DNA from: Hydrogenophilales bacterium 16-64-40
Lineage (GTDB): Bacteria > Pseudomonadota > Gammaproteobacteria > Burkholderiales > Thiobacillaceae
Assembly: GCA_002256995.1 (NCBI GenBank)
Contig: NCGX01000005.1
Coordinates: 21,775-85,774 of the forward strand
Length of the DNA: 64,000 nucleotides
Direction: 5' to 3'
Shown: one piece after another, positions 33,307-47,761 of the stretch
Layout of the letters: each line of letters begins with the position of its first letter
Position numbering within the stretch: position 1 is the stretch's first letter
Notes under the pieces: model-generated
What the model saw: the letters and a program-made list of their open reading frames with translations, nothing else
Told to the model about the DNA's origin: nothing
The model's database searches: none
Position numbers and translations under genes: made by a program

Positions 33307-35979
33307 TCAATTCAGCGCGCGGATCGACTGCATCGGCGGCACGCGGGTGATGTGCCGCGTGGTGAGCCAGCCGCTCATGCCGACCAGCAGCGCGCCGCCC
33401 AGCGGCAGCACGAGCCACAGCCAGGGGTGCAGCCGCAGCGGCAGTTCGAACAGGCGGTTGGCGATCAGCGCCATGGCGATTTCGGCGCAGGCGCTGGCGA
33501 GCAGGCCGGCCAGCAATCCCAGGGCGATAAATTCGCTCCACAATCCCTTCGCCAGATAGGCACGCTGCGCGCCGAGAGTGCGCAACAGCACGGCTTCCTG
33601 CTGGCGCGCGTCGAGGCTTGCCAGCAGCGTGGCGACGACGACGGCCATGCCGGCTGCGAGCAAGAATCCCAGTAGCAACTGGATGGCGCCGATGATCTGC
33701 GCAAACACGGCTTCGATGTTGGCGATGAGCTTGTCGAGCGCGAGCACGGTGATGCCGGGAAAGGTCTTGACGAAGCCGGGCAGCACGCCAGTGGCGTCCG
33801 GCGGCACGTAGACGCTGGCGATTGAACTGGCGGGCAGGGTGTCGAGCTGGCCGGGGGCGAAGATGACGAAGAAGTTGGGCTGCATCGAGTCCCACTTCAC
33901 GCTGCGGATGCTGGTGATGCGCGCGGCGAGCGTCTGGTCGCCGATCTGGAAGCCGAGCTGGTCGCCGACCGCGAGATTGAGGCGTTCGGCCATGCCGGAT
34001 TCGACCGATATTTCTGCGGAAGGGTCGCTGCTCGGCAGCGGGGTACCCGCCGGCGTACCCTTTACGGGTGCTGCGGAAGGGTCGCTGCTCGGCAGCGGGG
34101 TACCCGCCGGCGTACCCTTTACGGGTGCTGCGGAAGGGTCGCTGCTCGGCGGCGGGGCACCCACCGGCGTGCCCTTTACGGGGGCATCAGCGCTGCGCTC
34201 GCCGTGCCACCGCCCGGCCAGCACGACATTGTTGGCGGGCAGGGTGGCGGTCCAGGTGAGGTTGAGTTCGCGCCGCAGGGTGTTGGTGTCGCGCGCGTCC
34301 TCGGGAAGCGTCTCGGCGATGGGCACGCCGTCCTTGCTGACCAGGCGGCCGCGCACCATGGGGTAGAGCGCGGAGGCCTCGAGGCGGTGCTCCGACAGGT
34401 AGGCGGCAACCGCTTGCTGCTGGTGCGGCGCGATGTTCACCAGAAAGTAGTTGGGGGCTTGCGGCGGCAGTTGCTGCTGCCAGCCGGCGATGAGGTCGCT
34501 GCGCACCAGCGCCAGCAGGGCCACCAGGAACAGCGCCAGGGTGAAGGCGCCGAGCTGCAGGGTGCTGTCGAAGCGGTGGCGCAGCAGCTGCGCGAGGCCG
34601 AAGCGCAGCGGGCCGTGCGACATGCGCTGCACGCCGCGGCCGGCCACCAGCGCCAGCCGCGCCAGCAGGATCAGTACGCCGACCAGCCCGATCAGCGCGC
34701 CGACGAAGCCGCCAACCAGCTTGGCGTCGCCCGCGTACCAGGCGATCAGCAGCAGCAGCGCCGATCCGCTGAGCGCGGCGCTGAGCCACGCGGCCACCGG
34801 CAGCGGCGGCAGGTCGCGCCGCAACACGCGCAGCGGAGGCACGCGGATCAGGCGCATCAGCGCCGGCAGGCTGGCACCCGCCAGCGCCAGCAGGCCGCTG
34901 GCGATGGCGACGCCGACTGGCGCCAAGCCAAGTGACGGCAGCCGAGTGACGGCACCCGGCAGGATCAGCCCCGCCAGCGCCTGTTGCGTCAGGGCGCCAA
35001 TCACCACGCCGGCGAGGCTGCCCAGCAGACCCAGTGTCAGCAGCTGGACGGCATAGAGCGTGCGCAGCTGCGCGGTGGTGGTGCCGAAGCAGCGCAACAG
35101 CGCCGCCTGGTCGTAATGGCGCAGCGCATGGTGGTGGGCGGCGATGGCGATCGCCGCCACCGACAGCAAGAGGCTGATCAATGCGGTGAGCTGGATGTAG
35201 CGGTCGGCGTTGGCGAAGGCGCCGCGCAGCGTTTCGACGCCTTCGCGCGAGCCGATGAGGCGCTGGGTGCTGTCGAGTGCGGGTTTCAGTGCCGCACTGA
35301 AAGCGGCGAGTTGCTCGGGTTCGCCGGCAAACTGGTAGAGGTAGGTGAGGCGGCTGCCGGGCTGCAGCACGCGGGTTGTTTCGACCTCGTCGGCGCGCAG
35401 GAACACGCGCGGGGCGAGGCCGAACACGCCGCCGAGCTGGCCCGGCTCTTCGGCCACGAGGCCGGCGATGCGGAAGCTGGCTTCGCCGATCTGCACGCTG
35501 TCGCCGACGCTGGCCGACAGCAGCGGCAGCAGCGACGGCTCGACGTAAATCGCGCCAGGCGGCGGCTGCGCCGGACGCGCGGCGCCGGGCTCGAAGGGAC
35601 GGTCGGCGATGCGCACCACGCCGCGCAACGGGTAGTCGGCATCGACTGCACGCAGCGTGGCGAGCTGGAAGGCGTCGCCACGGCTGACCATGCTGGCGAA
35701 TTCGAGCGCCCGGCTGGTGGCAAGCGGCCTGCTTGCAGGCGCGCCGCGTTCAACGGCGGGGACAGGCCAGTCTTCGATCGGACGCGGGCTGGTGACCATC
35801 AGGTCGGCGCCGAGAAAACTGGCGCCCTGCTCGCTCATCGCGCGCTTGATGCGGTCGCCGAGAAAGCCGGTGGTGGACACGCTGCCGACGCCGATGATCA
35901 GTGCCAGCAGCAGAACGCGCCACTCGCCGCTGGCGCGCTCGCGCTGCAACAGCCACAGGCCGAGCCGGATAAATGTCAT
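33307..35979 (-). CDS. FtsX/YbbP-type ABC transporter permease
   Basis: This 890-residue inner-membrane protein has the FtsX-like layout: an N-terminal helix, a large periplasmic domain, clusters of helices near residues 250-420, a second periplasmic domain and three C-terminal helices. It partners with the ATPase encoded immediately upstream (four-base ATGA overlap), like E. coli YbbA-YbbP. This class often extracts or remodels lipids or lipoproteins rather than importing solutes. The second periplasmic domain carries a low-complexity three-copy 19-residue insertion. Confidence 0.87.
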   Translation of the reverse strand: MTFIRLGLWLLQRERASGEWRVLLLALIIGVGSVSTTGFLGDRIKRAMSEQGASFLGADLMVTSPRPIEDWPVPAVERGAPASRPLATSRALEFASMVSRGDAFQLATLRAVDADYPLRGVVRIADRPFEPGAARPAQPPPGAIYVEPSLLPLLSASVGDSVQIGEASFRIAGLVAEEPGQLGGVFGLAPRVFLRADEVETTRVLQPGSRLTYLYQFAGEPEQLAAFSAALKPALDSTQRLIGSREGVETLRGAFANADRYIQLTALISLLLSVAAIAIAAHHHALRHYDQAALLRCFGTTTAQLRTLYAVQLLTLGLLGSLAGVVIGALTQQALAGLILPGAVTRLPSLGLAPVGVAIASGLLALAGASLPALMRLIRVPPLRVLRRDLPPLPVAAWLSAALSGSALLLLIAWYAGDAKLVGGFVGALIGLVGVLILLARLALVAGRGVQRMSHGPLRFGLAQLLRHRFDSTLQLGAFTLALFLVALLALVRSDLIAGWQQQLPPQAPNYFLVNIAPHQQQAVAAYLSEHRLEASALYPMVRGRLVSKDGVPIAETLPEDARDTNTLRRELNLTWTATLPANNVVLAGRWHGERSADAPVKGTPVGAPPPSSDPSAAPVKGTPAGTPLPSSDPSAAPVKGTPAGTPLPSSDPSAEISVESGMAERLNLAVGDQLGFQIGDQTLAARITSIRSVKWDSMQPNFFVIFAPGQLDTLPASSIASVYVPPDATGVLPGFVKTFPGITVLALDKLIANIEAVFAQIIGAIQLLLGFLLAAGMAVVVATLLASLDARQQEAVLLRTLGAQRAYLAKGLWSEFIALGLLAGLLASACAEIAMALIANRLFELPLRLHPWLWLVLPLGGALLVGMSGWLTTRHITRVPPMQSIRALN
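34015..34185 (-). repeat. Three-copy 57-bp in-frame tandem repeat inside the permease gene
   Basis: Units 34015-34071 and 34072-34128 are identical; unit 34129-34185 has several substitutions. On the coding strand each gives a 19-residue Pro/Ser-rich block (APVKGTPAGTPLPSSDPSA). Within each DNA unit GGGTAC and GTACCC are inverted copies around CCGCCGGC (degraded in the third), so each could form a hairpin. Confidence 0.93.
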
Positions 35980-36710
35980 GCGAGGGCCGCCTCGCGCATC
36001 TGGCCGGCGACCAGATGCAGGCGGCGCTGGCAGCGCGCCGCCAGTGCTTCGTCGTGGGTGACCAGGATCAGGGTGGTACGGGCAGAGGCGTTGAGCTCGA
36101 ACAGGAGTTCGATGATGCGCGCGCCGGTGTCGGCGTCGAGGTTGCCGGTGGGCTCGTCGGCGAACACGATTTCGGGGTCGGTGGCGAAGGCGCGCGCGAG
36201 GGCGACGCGCTGCTGCTCGCCGCCGGACAACTGGCGCGGCGTGTGCGCGGCGCGCGCGGCCAGGCCGACCCGGTCGAGCCAGTAGACCGCGCGCTCGCGC
36301 GCGTCGGCGCGGCCGGCCAGTTCCAGCGGCAGCAGGATGTTTTCCAGCGCGCTGAGCGCGGGCAACAGCTGGAACGACTGGAACACGAAGCCGATACGGC
36401 CGGCGCGCAGCCGGGCGCGGGCATCCTCGTCGAGATCGCCCAGACGCTGGCCAAGCAGCATGATTTCGCCCGCCGACGGCTGGTCGAGCCCTGCCAGCAA
36501 ACCCAGCAGCGTCGACTTGCCGGAGCCGGAGGCGCCGGTGATGGCGAGCGTTTCGCCCGCTTTGACCGCGAGCTCGACTTCACTCAGGATGGCGAGCTCG
36601 CCGTCGGCGGTGGTCACGCGCTGCGACAGGGCGCGGGCGAAGACGACGCCGTGCGATTGCAATGCACTGGTTGATTCAGCAGGGAACTGGGTGCTGTCAG
36701 GAGGCGTCAT
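35976..36710 (-). CDS. YbbA/LolD-type ABC transporter ATPase
   Basis: This 244-residue ATPase has Walker A GASGSGKST, the signature LSGGEQQRVALARAF, Walker B IVFADEPTGNLD and the H-loop LVTHD, all intact. It energises the FtsX-type permease encoded downstream. It is divergently arranged from tesA with a 29-base gap, the same neighbourhood as in E. coli (tesA next to ybbA-ybbP), which argues for a shared lipid or envelope role. Confidence 0.92.
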   Translation of the reverse strand: MTPPDSTQFPAESTSALQSHGVVFARALSQRVTTADGELAILSEVELAVKAGETLAITGASGSGKSTLLGLLAGLDQPSAGEIMLLGQRLGDLDEDARARLRAGRIGFVFQSFQLLPALSALENILLPLELAGRADARERAVYWLDRVGLAARAAHTPRQLSGGEQQRVALARAFATDPEIVFADEPTGNLDADTGARIIELLFELNASARTTLILVTHDEALAARCQRRLHLVAGQMREAALA

Positions 36711-36739
36711 TGAAGGGTGGTCAGATTAAGGGTGAATGA

Positions 36740-37384
36740 ATGAATTATCGCGTATGGGTGTTGTTGCTGTTGTGGTGGATGCCGGGCTGGGCGCTGGCCG
36801 GCTCGTGCACTGTGTTGATTGTCGGCGACAGCTTGAGTTCCGGTTACGGCCTTGCCGCGGGAAAAAGCTGGGTGGACCTGCTCGATGTGCGCCTGAAAAA
36901 AGCCGCACCGCCGCAAAAAAATCAGCAGTGGCGCGTGATCAATGCCAGCGTGAGCGGCGACACCACGCAGAACGGCCTGCAGCGCCTGCAGCCGGCGCTT
37001 GAGCGGCACCATCCGCAAGGCGTGCTGATCGCGCTCGGCGGCAACGATGCCCTGCGCGGCACGCCGCCGGCGGTGATCCGGCAGAACCTGGTCACGATGA
37101 TCCGCCAGGCCAAGGCGGCGGGCGCCTGGGTGGCCTTGCTCGAAGCGCCGGTGCTGCCCAATTACGGCAAGCCGTATGCCGACGCCGTGGCGAAGCTGTA
37201 TGTCGACGTGGCGCGCGAGGAAAGCATCATTCGCGTGCCGTGTTTCGTCTGCGACGTGGGCATTGCGCCCGGCATGATGCAGGCCGACGGCATCCACCCG
37301 AATGAGAAGGCGCAGCCCCGTATGCTCGATGCCGTGTGGCCGCACATCCAGCCCAAGCTGCGTTGTCCGGTGAAAAAACCATGA
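36740..37384 (+). CDS. tesA: Periplasmic GDSL esterase / thioesterase I
   Basis: This 214-residue SGNH hydrolase has a signal peptide (hydrophobic residues 5-20, then AGSC) and the nucleophile S31 in VGDSLSSGYG. SVSGDTTQNG and ALGGNDALRG supply the Gly and Asn oxyanion residues, and DGIHPN gives the Asp-His pair. It hydrolyses acyl-CoA, lysophospholipid or aryl-ester substrates in the periplasm. Its stop overlaps the YchJ-like gene start (ATGA). Confidence 0.92.
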   Translation: MNYRVWVLLLLWWMPGWALAGSCTVLIVGDSLSSGYGLAAGKSWVDLLDVRLKKAAPPQKNQQWRVINASVSGDTTQNGLQRLQPALERHHPQGVLIALGGNDALRGTPPAVIRQNLVTMIRQAKAAGAWVALLEAPVLPNYGKPYADAVAKLYVDVAREESIIRVPCFVCDVGIAPGMMQADGIHPNEKAQPRMLDAVWPHIQPKLRCPVKKP

Positions 37385-37764
37385 GCGGCGCGACCTGTCC
37401 GTGCGGATCGGGGCGCAGGCTCGAGGCCTGCTGCGGGACGTTTCATGCCGGCGAGATTGCGCCGGATGCCGAGCACCTGATGCGATCGCGCTACAGCGCC
37501 TATGTGCTGGGGCTGGAGGATTACCTGCGGGCGACCTGGCACGCTGCTACCCGTCCCGCCGCAATCGGACTCGACGCCACGCCGTCCCCGCACTGGCTGG
37601 GGCTGGCAGTGAAAGCGCACACGCCTCTGGATGATGATCATGCCACGGTGGAATTCATCGCCCGCTACAAGCTCAATGGGCGCGCATTCAGGCTCCACGA
37701 AACCAGCCGCTTCGAGCGGGTGGACGGGCGCTGGCTGTATGTCGACGGTGAGATTCGCGACTGA
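37381..37764 (+). CDS. YchJ-family protein (UPF0225)
   Basis: This 127-residue protein starts with a SEC-C-type zinc segment (CPCGSGRRLEACCG; Cys 6, 8, 17 and 18). The family core follows: LMRSRYSAYVLGLEDYLRATW, FIARYKLNGRA and LHETSRFERVDGRWLYVDG. Function is not established for the family. It is translationally coupled to tesA and followed by a bidirectional terminator. Confidence 0.88.
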   Translation: MSGATCPCGSGRRLEACCGTFHAGEIAPDAEHLMRSRYSAYVLGLEDYLRATWHAATRPAAIGLDATPSPHWLGLAVKAHTPLDDDHATVEFIARYKLNGRAFRLHETSRFERVDGRWLYVDGEIRD

Positions 37765-37786
37765 AGGCGAACATCATGTGTGCACG

Positions 37787-37828
37787 CGAAAAGAACAAAG
37801 CCCGCTTGCGCGGGCTTTGTTCTTTTCG
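37787..37828. terminator. Bidirectional intrinsic terminator (YchJ gene / tRNA operon)
   Basis: A 19-pair stem (CGAAAAGAACAAAGCCCGC, its inverse at 37810-37828) closes a TTGC loop. The A/T-rich outer stem supplies T-tracts on both strands, so it can end the plus-strand tesA unit and the minus-strand tRNA operon. Confidence 0.85.
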
Positions 37829-37838
37829 TGCCAATAGA

Positions 37839-37915
37839 TGGGGTGGACGATGGGGCTCGAACCCACGACAACAGGAATCACAATCCTGGACTCTACCAAC
37901 TGAGCTACGTCCACC
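37839..37915 (-). tRNA. tRNA-His (GUG)
   Basis: The minus-strand cloverleaf has acceptor GTGGACG, the anticodon in ATTGTGAT, T-loop GGTTCGAGCC and an encoded CCA. An extra 5' G (position -1) opposite C73 is present, the identity element of tRNA-His. Confidence 0.95.
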
Positions 37916-37951
37916 ATTGATGTTGTTGGCAAGCCAACAACGGGAAAAACT

Positions 37952-38028
37952 TGGTCTGCCCGACAGGAATCGAACCTGTAACCCCCAGCTTAGAAGGCTG
38001 GTGCTCTATCCAGTTGAGCTACGGGCAG
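37952..38028 (-). tRNA. tRNA-Arg (UCU)
   Basis: The minus-strand cloverleaf has acceptor CTGCCCG, anticodon loop CTTCTAA (UCU), T-loop GGTTCGATTCC and an encoded CCA. It is the second gene of a three-tRNA operon. Confidence 0.95.
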
Positions 38029-38072
38029 AGACACTCATCGGGCGCTATTCTTACTTGGGACAACAATTGGGG

Positions 38073-38149
38073 TGGTCGGGGTGAGGGGATTCGAACTCCT
38101 GACATCCTGCTCCCAAAGCAGGCGCGCTACCGGGCTGCGCTACACCCCG
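38073..38149 (-). tRNA. tRNA-Pro (UGG)
   Basis: The minus-strand cloverleaf has acceptor CGGGGTG, anticodon loop TTTGGGA (UGG), T-loop GTTCGAATCC and an encoded CCA. It is the first gene of the operon Pro-Arg-His. Confidence 0.95.
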
Positions 38150-38190
38150 AAATCCTATTTATTCGTTACAGCCGAATTCGGAGAAGCGAG

Positions 38191-38219
38191 ACTATACATG
38201 GCCGAATTGGCCGGGTCAA
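38191..38219 (-). promoter_or_regulatory. Sigma-70 promoter of the Pro-Arg-His tRNA operon
   Basis: On the minus strand TTGACC (38214-38219) and TATAGT (38191-38196) are separated by exactly 17 bases, about 42 bases before the tRNA-Pro gene. It is one of the best-matching promoters in the window. Confidence 0.75.
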
Positions 38220-38281
38220 TTTTTGCTTGAGTCGGATGAGGGGTTCCGGGAAAATCGCGCTTTTGCTTCAGGGTTGCTTTG

Positions 38282-39136
<855 letters not shown>

Positions 39137-39177
39137 GGGTCAGGATCGCGGCCTTTGGCCGCTCATTCCCTGTGGGG

Positions 39178-39936
39178 TCAGCCGCGATGCAGCGCCCGCA
39201 AATAGGCCACGTCGACGAAGGGCTGGCCGAGATCGGGGCCGGCCAGCAGCCGGTTGGGTGCGTCAGGTTCACCGAGATCGGACAGCACGACCGCAGCGCC
39301 GGTGAAGTCGTGGTCAAGCGTGTAGTCGTTGACCGTCACCAGCGTTTTTAGGCCGGCGCCCAGGCTCGCGCGCAGGCCGTTCTCCGAATCCTCGAATGCC
39401 AGGCAAACGGCGGGTTCCAGTCCCATTTTTTCCAGCGCGAGATGGTAGATGTCGGAAGCGGGTTTCTTGGCCGGCACGATGTCGCCTGCCGCGATGACCT
39501 CGAACCAGTCCTGGCTGCCTGAGCCGAGGCTGTGTTCCAGCAGCACGGTGACGTTTTCCGGGGTGGTGGTGGTGGCGATCGCCAGCCGCAATCCGGCCGC
39601 GCGTGCTTCGATCAGCAGCCGCTTGACCCCGGGCCGCATCGGGATGCCGCCGCGCGCGGCGAGCGTCGCGAAGTGCCGGGTCTTGGCCTGGTGGAGTTCC
39701 GCCACCAGTTCGTCGAAGTTGGCCGGCTTTTTGTAGTCCGGCCGAAACTGGTCGATGTAGTGCTTGATTCGTTCCTTGCCGCCGGTCACGGCGAGCAGTT
39801 TGCCGTAGAGGGCGGCGTCCCAGTGCCAGTCGAGGCCAGCGTCGGCAAAGGCTTGATTGAAAGCGGGCCGGTGGCCGTCGCGCTCGGTGTCGGCCAGGGT
39901 GCCGTCAACGTCGAAGAGTAGGGCGTGTAGTGTCAT
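39178..39936 (-). CDS. HAD hydrolase, CbbY-like
   Basis: This 252-residue HAD phosphatase has the nucleophile motif FDVDGTLADTE, a cap domain (DAALYGKLLAVTGGKERI), IATTTTPENVT as motif II, PAKKPASDIY as motif III and AFEDSENGLRA as motif IV. The sequence style, including VTGGKERIKHY, matches CbbY, which removes xylulose-1,5-bisphosphate, an inhibitor by-product of Rubisco. This suggests an autotroph, but no Rubisco genes are in the window. Confidence 0.82.
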   Translation of the reverse strand: MTLHALLFDVDGTLADTERDGHRPAFNQAFADAGLDWHWDAALYGKLLAVTGGKERIKHYIDQFRPDYKKPANFDELVAELHQAKTRHFATLAARGGIPMRPGVKRLLIEARAAGLRLAIATTTTPENVTVLLEHSLGSGSQDWFEVIAAGDIVPAKKPASDIYHLALEKMGLEPAVCLAFEDSENGLRASLGAGLKTLVTVNDYTLDHDFTGAAVVLSDLGEPDAPNRLLAGPDLGQPFVDVAYLRALHRG

Positions 39937-39941
39937 GTGGG

Positions 39942-39970
39942 TTGCGATAGTTAAGCGATTCTGATATTAA
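39942..39970 (+). promoter_or_regulatory. Candidate dksA promoter
   Basis: TTGCGA (39942-39947), a 17-base spacer and TATTAA (39965-39970) lie about 48 bases before the dksA start. Confidence 0.45.
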
Positions 39971-40017
39971 GTCAGGTTGGGTCAAGCCCTGATTACACTA
40001 ACTTCAAAGAGAACAAG

Positions 40018-40437
40018 ATGGCTGAAACTTTGATGCGCTTTGAGCCGTACAAGGCAAAAAAAGGCGAAGAATACATGAATGCAAAACAGCTCGGGCATTT
40101 TCGAAAAATGCTCGAAGCCTGGAAAGCCGAATTGTCGCAGGACATCGACAGCACCCTGCATTCCATGCAGGACGAGCAGACGGTGTTTGCCGATCCCAAT
40201 GACCGCGCCACCCAGGAATCGGACATGGCGCTCGAGCTGCGCAACCGCGATCGCGAGCGCAAGCTGATCAAGAAAATCAACGAAACCATCGCCAATATCG
40301 ACAGTGGCGATTACGGCTATTGCGAATCCTGCGGCATCGAAATCGGCCTGGATCGCCTGCAGGCGCGTCCGACTGCCACGATGTGCATCGATTGCAAGAC
40401 GCTCGAGGAAATTCGCGAACGTCAGGTCGCCAAATGA
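40018..40437 (+). CDS. dksA: RNA polymerase-binding transcription factor DksA
   Basis: This 139-residue factor inserts its coiled-coil tip into the RNA polymerase secondary channel and, with ppGpp, adjusts rRNA and amino-acid promoters. The tip motif DxxDxA is intact (D59, D62, A64), and the zinc finger is CESC with CIDC near the C-terminus. EPYKAKKGEEYMN matches the N-terminus of E. coli DksA, supporting ATG 40018. Confidence 0.96.
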   Translation: MAETLMRFEPYKAKKGEEYMNAKQLGHFRKMLEAWKAELSQDIDSTLHSMQDEQTVFADPNDRATQESDMALELRNRDRERKLIKKINETIANIDSGDYGYCESCGIEIGLDRLQARPTATMCIDCKTLEEIRERQVAK

Positions 40438-40508
40438 ACCTCGCACGCCAGGTCTTCAAATAAGCCGGCCCAGTCAGCTTGCCCCTTCAGCCCACCCGCA
40501 AAGCGCAC

Positions 40509-40952
40509 ATGACCGACACCAGCGAATTTGACCGTAGTTTCAATGGCCTGCTTTACAGCGTGATGCGCTGGGATCAGCTGACAGTATTCTGGGAAAAGGT
40601 GGATGCCGGGGCCGGCTGGTATCTGTATGCGGTCGGTCAGCAGGTGCCGCAAGAACCTTCCGCTGCCGACAAGGTGCAGCAGTTCATGAGCGAACTGGAT
40701 GAACTGCTGCGGCGCGAGCATCACGAGGATTACTGCGCCATTGTTTACGCCGACAACCTCGATGCGCCCAATTTCATCAAGATCTACGATCCCAATCACC
40801 TCGGCAGCTCGTGCGGTTCCAGTTCGACGAAATCGTCGGTGCTGCCGGGTTGGGTGATGAGCCGCACGCCGCCGCGCGAGCTCGAAATCAATGGCGTGGT
40901 GACCGGCCAGCGCAAGCGATGGTGGCAGGCGTTCCTGGGCGAAGCGGTCTGA
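40509..40952 (+). CDS. Conserved hypothetical protein
   Basis: This 147-residue soluble-looking protein carries MRWDQLTVFWEKVDAGAGWY, then YCAIVYADNLDAPNFIKIYD, a Ser-rich GSSCGSSSTKS and PPRELEINGV. I recognise the style of proteins that accompany dksA in betaproteobacteria but not a function. It may be co-transcribed with dksA (71-base gap) and is closed by a terminator. Confidence 0.7.
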   Translation: MTDTSEFDRSFNGLLYSVMRWDQLTVFWEKVDAGAGWYLYAVGQQVPQEPSAADKVQQFMSELDELLRREHHEDYCAIVYADNLDAPNFIKIYDPNHLGSSCGSSSTKSSVLPGWVMSRTPPRELEINGVVTGQRKRWWQAFLGEAV

Positions 40953-40969
40953 CAACCGAGTCGATTGGA

Positions 40970-41009
40970 CCAATAGAAAAACGCGCCTTCCGGCGCGTTT
41001 TTCTATTGG
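40970..41009. terminator. Bidirectional terminator between the dksA unit and pnp
   Basis: An 18-pair stem (CCAATAGAAAAACGCGCC and its inverse) surrounds a TTCC loop, with T-runs on either strand inside the lower stem. It separates two convergent units. Confidence 0.88.
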
Positions 41010-41048
41010 GGCCGGCAACGTTCCGCCGGCCGAAGGAGCGCTGCCGGC

Positions 41049-43181
<2,133 letters not shown>

Positions 43182-43199
43182 ACGAGTTCCTTTCAAAGC

Positions 43200-43225
43200 A
43201 AAAACGCCCCGCAGGAGCGGGGCGT
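43200..43225 (-). terminator. Terminator or leader hairpin between rpsO and pnp
   Basis: On the minus strand ACGCCCCGC and GCGGGGCGT pair around a four-base loop and are followed by TTTTT. It may attenuate rpsO transcripts before pnp or act as the processing hairpin of the pnp leader. Confidence 0.82.
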
Positions 43226-43305
43226 GAAAAATTCAGGGGGCAACACGCCCCTTCCACTGTGCCGGTGCAGCAGGGTGCTGGATCATCACAGTGGTTTTGC
43301 CGGAT

Positions 43306-43575
43306 TTACTTACGCAGACTGAGACGTTCGATCAGGCCCTTGTAGCTTTCGAGGTTGGTGCGCTTCAGGTAGTCCAGCAGCTTGCGGCGGCGGCTCACCA
43401 TCTTCAGCAGACCACGACGCGAGTGGTGGTCCTTCATATTGGCCTTGAAGTGGCCGGTCAGGTCGTTGATGCGGGCCGTCAGCAGGGCAACCTGCACTTC
43501 GGGCGAGCCGGTGTCGGCGGCGGCGCGTTGGTAATTCTGGACGATTTCAGCTTTTTGAGCGACGGTGACAGCCAT
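43306..43575 (-). CDS. rpsO: Ribosomal protein S15
   Basis: This 89-residue primary 16S-rRNA-binding protein has [40 protein letters not shown] and [17 protein letters not shown], the classic S15 signature. AGGAG lies at good spacing before ATG 43575. It is placed between truB and pnp as in many bacteria. Confidence 0.98.
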   Translation of the reverse strand: MAVTVAQKAEIVQNYQRAAADTGSPEVQVALLTARINDLTGHFKANMKDHHSRRGLLKMVSRRRKLLDYLKRTNLESYKGLIERLSLRK

Positions 43576-43663
43576 GGTGTACTCCTTTTAAATCGCGTGG
43601 CCTGCGGCTGAGCGGGACACGTTCTGGGAAACCGGTAATTTTACGCCGAATGGGGGCACTAAC

Positions 43664-44560
43664 TCAAGTTTGTTGGGTGGCAATCAGGCGGCGGGGGAGC
43701 AACTGGCCGGCATCGGCATCGGCTAGACCGATGAAAACCTGGGCGGCGGTGTACATGCGTGTCAGCCCTTGATGTTCAGCCGGATGCGGCACGTTGCGAC
43801 CCTGGCACAGGGCCGCAGCGTCGGCGGCGTCAAGCTGGATCGCGGGCAGATGGGCGACCAGGCAGTCTGCGGGCAGCAGCAGGGCGCAGCGCTGGTCTGC
43901 ATCGAGCGCTTCAAGGTCGGTGAGCGTATGTGCCTGGCCCAGTGTGAACCCGCCAGCCGTCGTGCGCGTCAGCGCGGTGAGGTGGGCGCCGCAGCCGAGC
44001 ATGGCGCCGATGTCCTGCGCCAGGGTGCGGATGTAGGTGCCGGCGCTGCATTGCACGTCGAGCACCACGCGGGGCGGATCGCATTCGATGAGTTCAAGCG
44101 CGCGGATCGTCACCTTGCGCGGCAGGCGCTCGATTTCGATGCCGGCGCGGGCGTATTCGTAGAGTGGGCGCCCCTGATGCTTGAGCGCGGAGTGCATGGG
44201 CGGGACTTGCTCGATATCGCCGGTGAAGCAGGGCAGCACGGCGCTGATGTCGGCATGGCTCACCGCGACTTCGCGGGTGTCGATCACCTCGCCTTCCGGG
44301 TCGCCCGTCGTGGTGGTGACGCCGAGTTGCAGTACCGCGCGATAGTGCTTGTCGGCCTCGAGCAGGTAGGCGGAAAACTTGGTGGCCTCGCCGAAGCACA
44401 GCGGCAAAAGGCCATCGGCAAAAGGATCGAGGGTGCCGGTGTGGCCTGCCTTTTTGGCATTGAGCAGCCACTTGGCTTTCTGCAGCGCGGCGTTGGAGGT
44501 GATGCCGACCGGTTTGTTCAGCAGCAGCACGCCATCGATCGGCTGGCGTTGCGGTTTCAC
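43664..44560 (-). CDS. truB: tRNA pseudouridine(55) synthase
   Basis: This 298-residue enzyme isomerises U55 in the T-loop of tRNAs. Catalytic Asp is in GHTGTLDPFADGLLP; other landmarks are GVLLLNKPVGITSN, YRAVLQLGVTTTTGDPEG and CSAGTYIRTLAQDIG. It overlaps the end of rbfA by four bases (ATGA). Confidence 0.96.
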   Translation of the reverse strand: MKPQRQPIDGVLLLNKPVGITSNAALQKAKWLLNAKKAGHTGTLDPFADGLLPLCFGEATKFSAYLLEADKHYRAVLQLGVTTTTGDPEGEVIDTREVAVSHADISAVLPCFTGDIEQVPPMHSALKHQGRPLYEYARAGIEIERLPRKVTIRALELIECDPPRVVLDVQCSAGTYIRTLAQDIGAMLGCGAHLTALTRTTAGGFTLGQAHTLTDLEALDADQRCALLLPADCLVAHLPAIQLDAADAAALCQGRNVPHPAEHQGLTRMYTAAQVFIGLADADAGQLLPRRLIATQQT

Positions 44561-44930
44561 TCGTCTTTCGGGTGTTTGGCGTCTTCGGCGACGGCGGCTT
44601 CGATCAGCTGGCTGAGCTCAATGCCGCGTTCGACCGAGCGGTCGTACACGAAGCTGAGTTTGGGCACCACCCGCAGCTGCATGCGGCGCGACAACTGCGT
44701 CCGCAGAAAGCCGCTGGCGCGTTGCAGGCCCAGCAGGCAGGCGGAATGCTCGGCTTCGCCGCCCAGCGTGGTGAAGTAGACCTTGGCAAACTCCATGTCG
44801 CGGTTGACCTCCACCTCGGTGATGGTCAGCATCCCGACGCGCGGATCCTTCACTTCCTGCCGGATCAACTCGGGCAGTTCGCGCTGAATCTGGTCGGCGA
44901 CCCGACGGGCGCGCGGAAAATCCTTTGGCA

Positions 44931-44931
<1 letters not shown>
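44557..44931 (-). CDS. rbfA: Ribosome-binding factor A
   Basis: This 124-residue KH-like protein matures the 30S subunit and 16S rRNA 5' end. Visible are RRVADQIQRELPELIRQEVKD, VTITEVEVN-like strand (MLTITEVEVNRDMEFAKVYF) and SFVYDRSVERG near the C-terminus. It overlaps the infB stop by one base (TAATG). Confidence 0.95.
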
Positions 44932-47744
<2,813 letters not shown>

Positions 47745-47761
47745 GCAGTCCTCTTGGCGTA

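Noticed and set aside
34015-34185. CRISPR-like array
   Set aside because: The 57-base units are directly adjacent and coding, with no unique spacers.
36068-36583. Alternative minus-strand frame within ybbA
   Set aside because: The ABC ATPase frame contains all Walker and signature motifs; the other is a shadow.
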